This document shows positions 37,410 to 39,089 of a stretch of 39,089 bases of DNA, piece after piece (positions within the stretch are counted from its first letter, which is position 1; each line of letters opens with the position of its first letter). A model generated the notes under the pieces. That model had not been told where the DNA came from and searched no databases. It worked only from the letters and a program-made list of their open reading frames with translations. Made by a program: the position numbers and the translations under genes. The stretch is from Flavobacteriaceae bacterium (lineage in GTDB: Bacteria; Bacteroidota; Bacteroidia; Flavobacteriales; Flavobacteriaceae), in NCBI GenBank assembly GCA_030830005.1, contig JAURNV010000034.1, forward strand, positions 1 to 39,089, given 5' to 3'.

Positions 37410-39089
37410 TTACACCCCTAGTTCAGCCAGGATACGATCAATTTTTTGCTCTAAAACTTTTTTCGTTGCACGGTAGTTTGTTGTTGCATCTAGTGGAGTG
37501 TTTACACTAACATAAAACTTAATTTTAGGCTCTGTTCCACTAGGGCGTGCTGCCACACGCGTGCCGTCTTCAGCAATAAAAATCAATACATTGGCTTTTG
37601 GCAAAGGTATAACTTCTTTTTGTTGCGAATCGATTTGCTGTCTAATCGCTTTAGCGTAATCTTCTAAATGTGTAATCTTAGCTCCATCTAAGGTTTCGGG
37701 GGGATTGCTTCTAAAGCGTTCCATTAGCAGCTTAATTTCTTCAGCACCGGACTTCCCTTTTTTTACTAATGACACTAATCGTTCTTGAAATAATCCTAAG
37801 TTTACATAGTTATCAATGAGTGTTTCAAAGAAGGAACTTCCTTTTGATTTTGCTTCAGTCACAAGCTCACATGCTAGTAGTGCAGCTGTAACGGCATCTT
37901 TATCACGAACAAAATCACCTACCATAAATCCAAAACTTTCTTCGCCGCCGCCTAAGCATTTTTGGTTTGGATAGAGTTCTATCATTTGTGCAATCCACTT
38001 AAACCCTGTAAGACCAAGTTTACATTCAATATTGTATTGCTTAGCGAGCTCAATCATCATCGGAGTGGACACAACTGTAGACCCCACAAAGGCATTGTCA
38101 CTTTTGGTAAAGCTTCCTTTGCTTAGTATAAAATCTGTCATAGCAACCATGGTTTGGTTGCCATTGAGCAATTCCAAAGTATTATTTTCATTGCGGACGG
38201 CTATTCCCAATCGATCAGCATCGGGATCTGTTCCAATAACAATATCTGCTCCAATTTCATTAGCTTTTACCATAGCCATTTGTAACGCTTCAGGTTCCTC
38301 AGGGTTTGGAGATACTACGGTTGGAAAATCCCCATTTGGTTTAGCTTGTTCCTCAATAACTGTTACATTGTTGTAGCCTGCTGCTGCCAGTACTTGCGGA
38401 ATGGCGGTAATGGATGTGCCATGCAATGAGGTAAAAACCACTTTTACATCATCGCGATTTCCAACACCAATCTTTCCAACGCTAACAGACGCTTTTTGAA
38501 AAGCCACATCAATTTCCGAATCAATAAGTTGAATACGGTTGGGCTTGGCATTAAAATTAATGTCATTATACTGCGTGGCATTTATAGCATCGATTATGCC
38601 CTTATCTTGCGGAGGTACAATTTGACCACCGTCTTGCCAATATACCTTATACCCGTTATACTCTGGTGGATTATGAGAAGCAGTAAGGACAACACCACAA
38701 TGACATTGCAAATGTCTCACAGCAAAGGACACCTCAGGAGTTGCACGAAGGTCTGAAAATAGAAAAACATCAATGTTGTTTGCTGAAAAAATATCGGCAA
38801 CAGTTTGTGCGAGTTCTTTGCTATTGTGTCGGCAGTCATAACCGATCACAATACGAGGTGTTTGGTTTGGAAATTGACGGTTTATGTAATTACTCAGCCC
38901 CTGAGTAGTGCGCCCAAAGGTGTATTTGTTTACACGATTGGTACCGACACCCATAATACCACGCATTCCACCTGTTCCAAATTCTAAATCTTTGTAAAAG
39001 GCATCTTCTAGGGCTGTGAGGTTGTTTTTTAAAGCACCAACTGCTGTTTGGGTTTCGTTGTCAAACGGTTCTTGTTCCCAAGCTGCCGC
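37410..39089 (-). CDS. Phosphoglucomutase/phosphomannomutase (5' truncated by window edge)
   Basis: The frame is open to the end of the window, so the N-terminus is missing (about 559 residues visible of a usual 570-580). This alpha-D-phosphohexomutase interconverts hexose 1- and 6-phosphates through a phosphoserine. The visible parts include the N-terminal GTGGMRGIMGVGTNRVNKYT, the catalytic serine in LTASHNPPEYNGYK, the Mg loop GTDPDADRLG, the sugar loop GGGEESFGF and the phosphate loop ARPSGTEPKIKFYVS. An ATG at 38966 lies inside the conserved GTGGMRG motif, so it is not the start. It heads an operon with the exporter and rsmB-like gene. Confidence 0.96.
   Translation of the reverse strand, partial: AAAWEQEPFDNETQTAVGALKNNLTALEDAFYKDLEFGTGGMRGIMGVGTNRVNKYTFGRTTQGLSNYINRQFPNQTPRIVIGYDCRHNSKELAQTVADIFSANNIDVFLFSDLRATPEVSFAVRHLQCHCGVVLTASHNPPEYNGYKVYWQDGGQIVPPQDKGIIDAINATQYNDINFNAKPNRIQLIDSEIDVAFQKASVSVGKIGVGNRDDVKVVFTSLHGTSITAIPQVLAAAGYNNVTVIEEQAKPNGDFPTVVSPNPEEPEALQMAMVKANEIGADIVIGTDPDADRLGIAVRNENNTLELLNGNQTMVAMTDFILSKGSFTKSDNAFVGSTVVSTPMMIELAKQYNIECKLGLTGFKWIAQMIELYPNQKCLGGGEESFGFMVGDFVRDKDAVTAALLACELVTEAKSKGSSFFETLIDNYVNLGLFQERLVSLVKKGKSGAEEIKLLMERFRSNPPETLDGAKITHLEDYAKAIRQQIDSQQKEVIPLPKANVLIFIAEDGTRVAARPSGTEPKIKFYVSVNTPLDATTNYRATKKVLEQKIDRILAELGV

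Overview
The window is a continuous, gene-dense, AT-rich stretch of a bacterial chromosome and almost certainly comes from a marine flavobacterium (Bacteroidota, Flavobacteriia). Four things point there. There is a proteorhodopsin with a divergent blh retinal-forming oxygenase. The order secY-infA-rpmJ-rpsM-rpsK-rpsD-rpoA-rplQ has no map gene. L36 is of the type that has lost most of its zinc ligands. Promoter-like TAnnTTTG boxes of the Bacteroidetes type lie just upstream of many genes, and no clear Shine-Dalgarno pattern was noticed. I see no tRNA or rRNA gene, insertion sequence, phage gene, CRISPR array or integron, and no gene-free stretch longer than about 100 bp.

Layout. Bases 1-5751 (+) are the end of the spc/alpha ribosomal operon, from a truncated rpsE to rplQ, closed by a strong hairpin terminator. 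Bases 5839-11395 (+) carry carA, eno, citrate synthase and two arginine/citrulline-type amidino hydrolases. Bases 11392-11808 (-) hold a small conserved protein of unknown function, convergent with the previous gene, and argS follows at 11877 (+). Bases 13701-15388 form a light-energy module: proteorhodopsin (-) and blh (+) read outwards from a 95-bp spacer, and a hairpin separates rhodopsin from argS. Bases 15418-20003 (+) are a tight run of ffh, folD, queE, a Cys-cluster protein and a LolC/E-type permease. A PLP-dependent cysteine synthase/cystathionine beta-synthase-like gene follows at 20042.

Everything from 21048 to the end lies on the minus strand. There is a small membrane protein, then a fatty-acid oxidation operon read from 28756 down to 21568: marR, hydroxyacyl-CoA dehydrogenase/enoyl-CoA hydratase, thiolase, acyl-CoA dehydrogenase and a secreted M28 peptidase. 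A long-chain acyl-CoA synthetase lies just upstream of marR, and purL upstream of that. Last is a compact set of phosphohexomutase (cut by the window edge), MsbA-like ABC exporter and RsmB-type methyltransferase.

How the parts work together: the window is mainly housekeeping (translation, RNA polymerase, protein targeting, purine and folate metabolism, glycolysis and TCA entry). Three accessory themes stand out: light-driven proton pumping with its own retinal supply, a likely arginine-to-citrulline-to-ornithine pair, and beta-oxidation probably controlled by the local MarR protein through a near-perfect palindrome over its own promoter. I found no clearly undescribed system. The points most worth checking are that palindrome, the damaged-looking start of the first amidino hydrolase, and two promoter boxes so close to start codons that the mRNAs may be leaderless.
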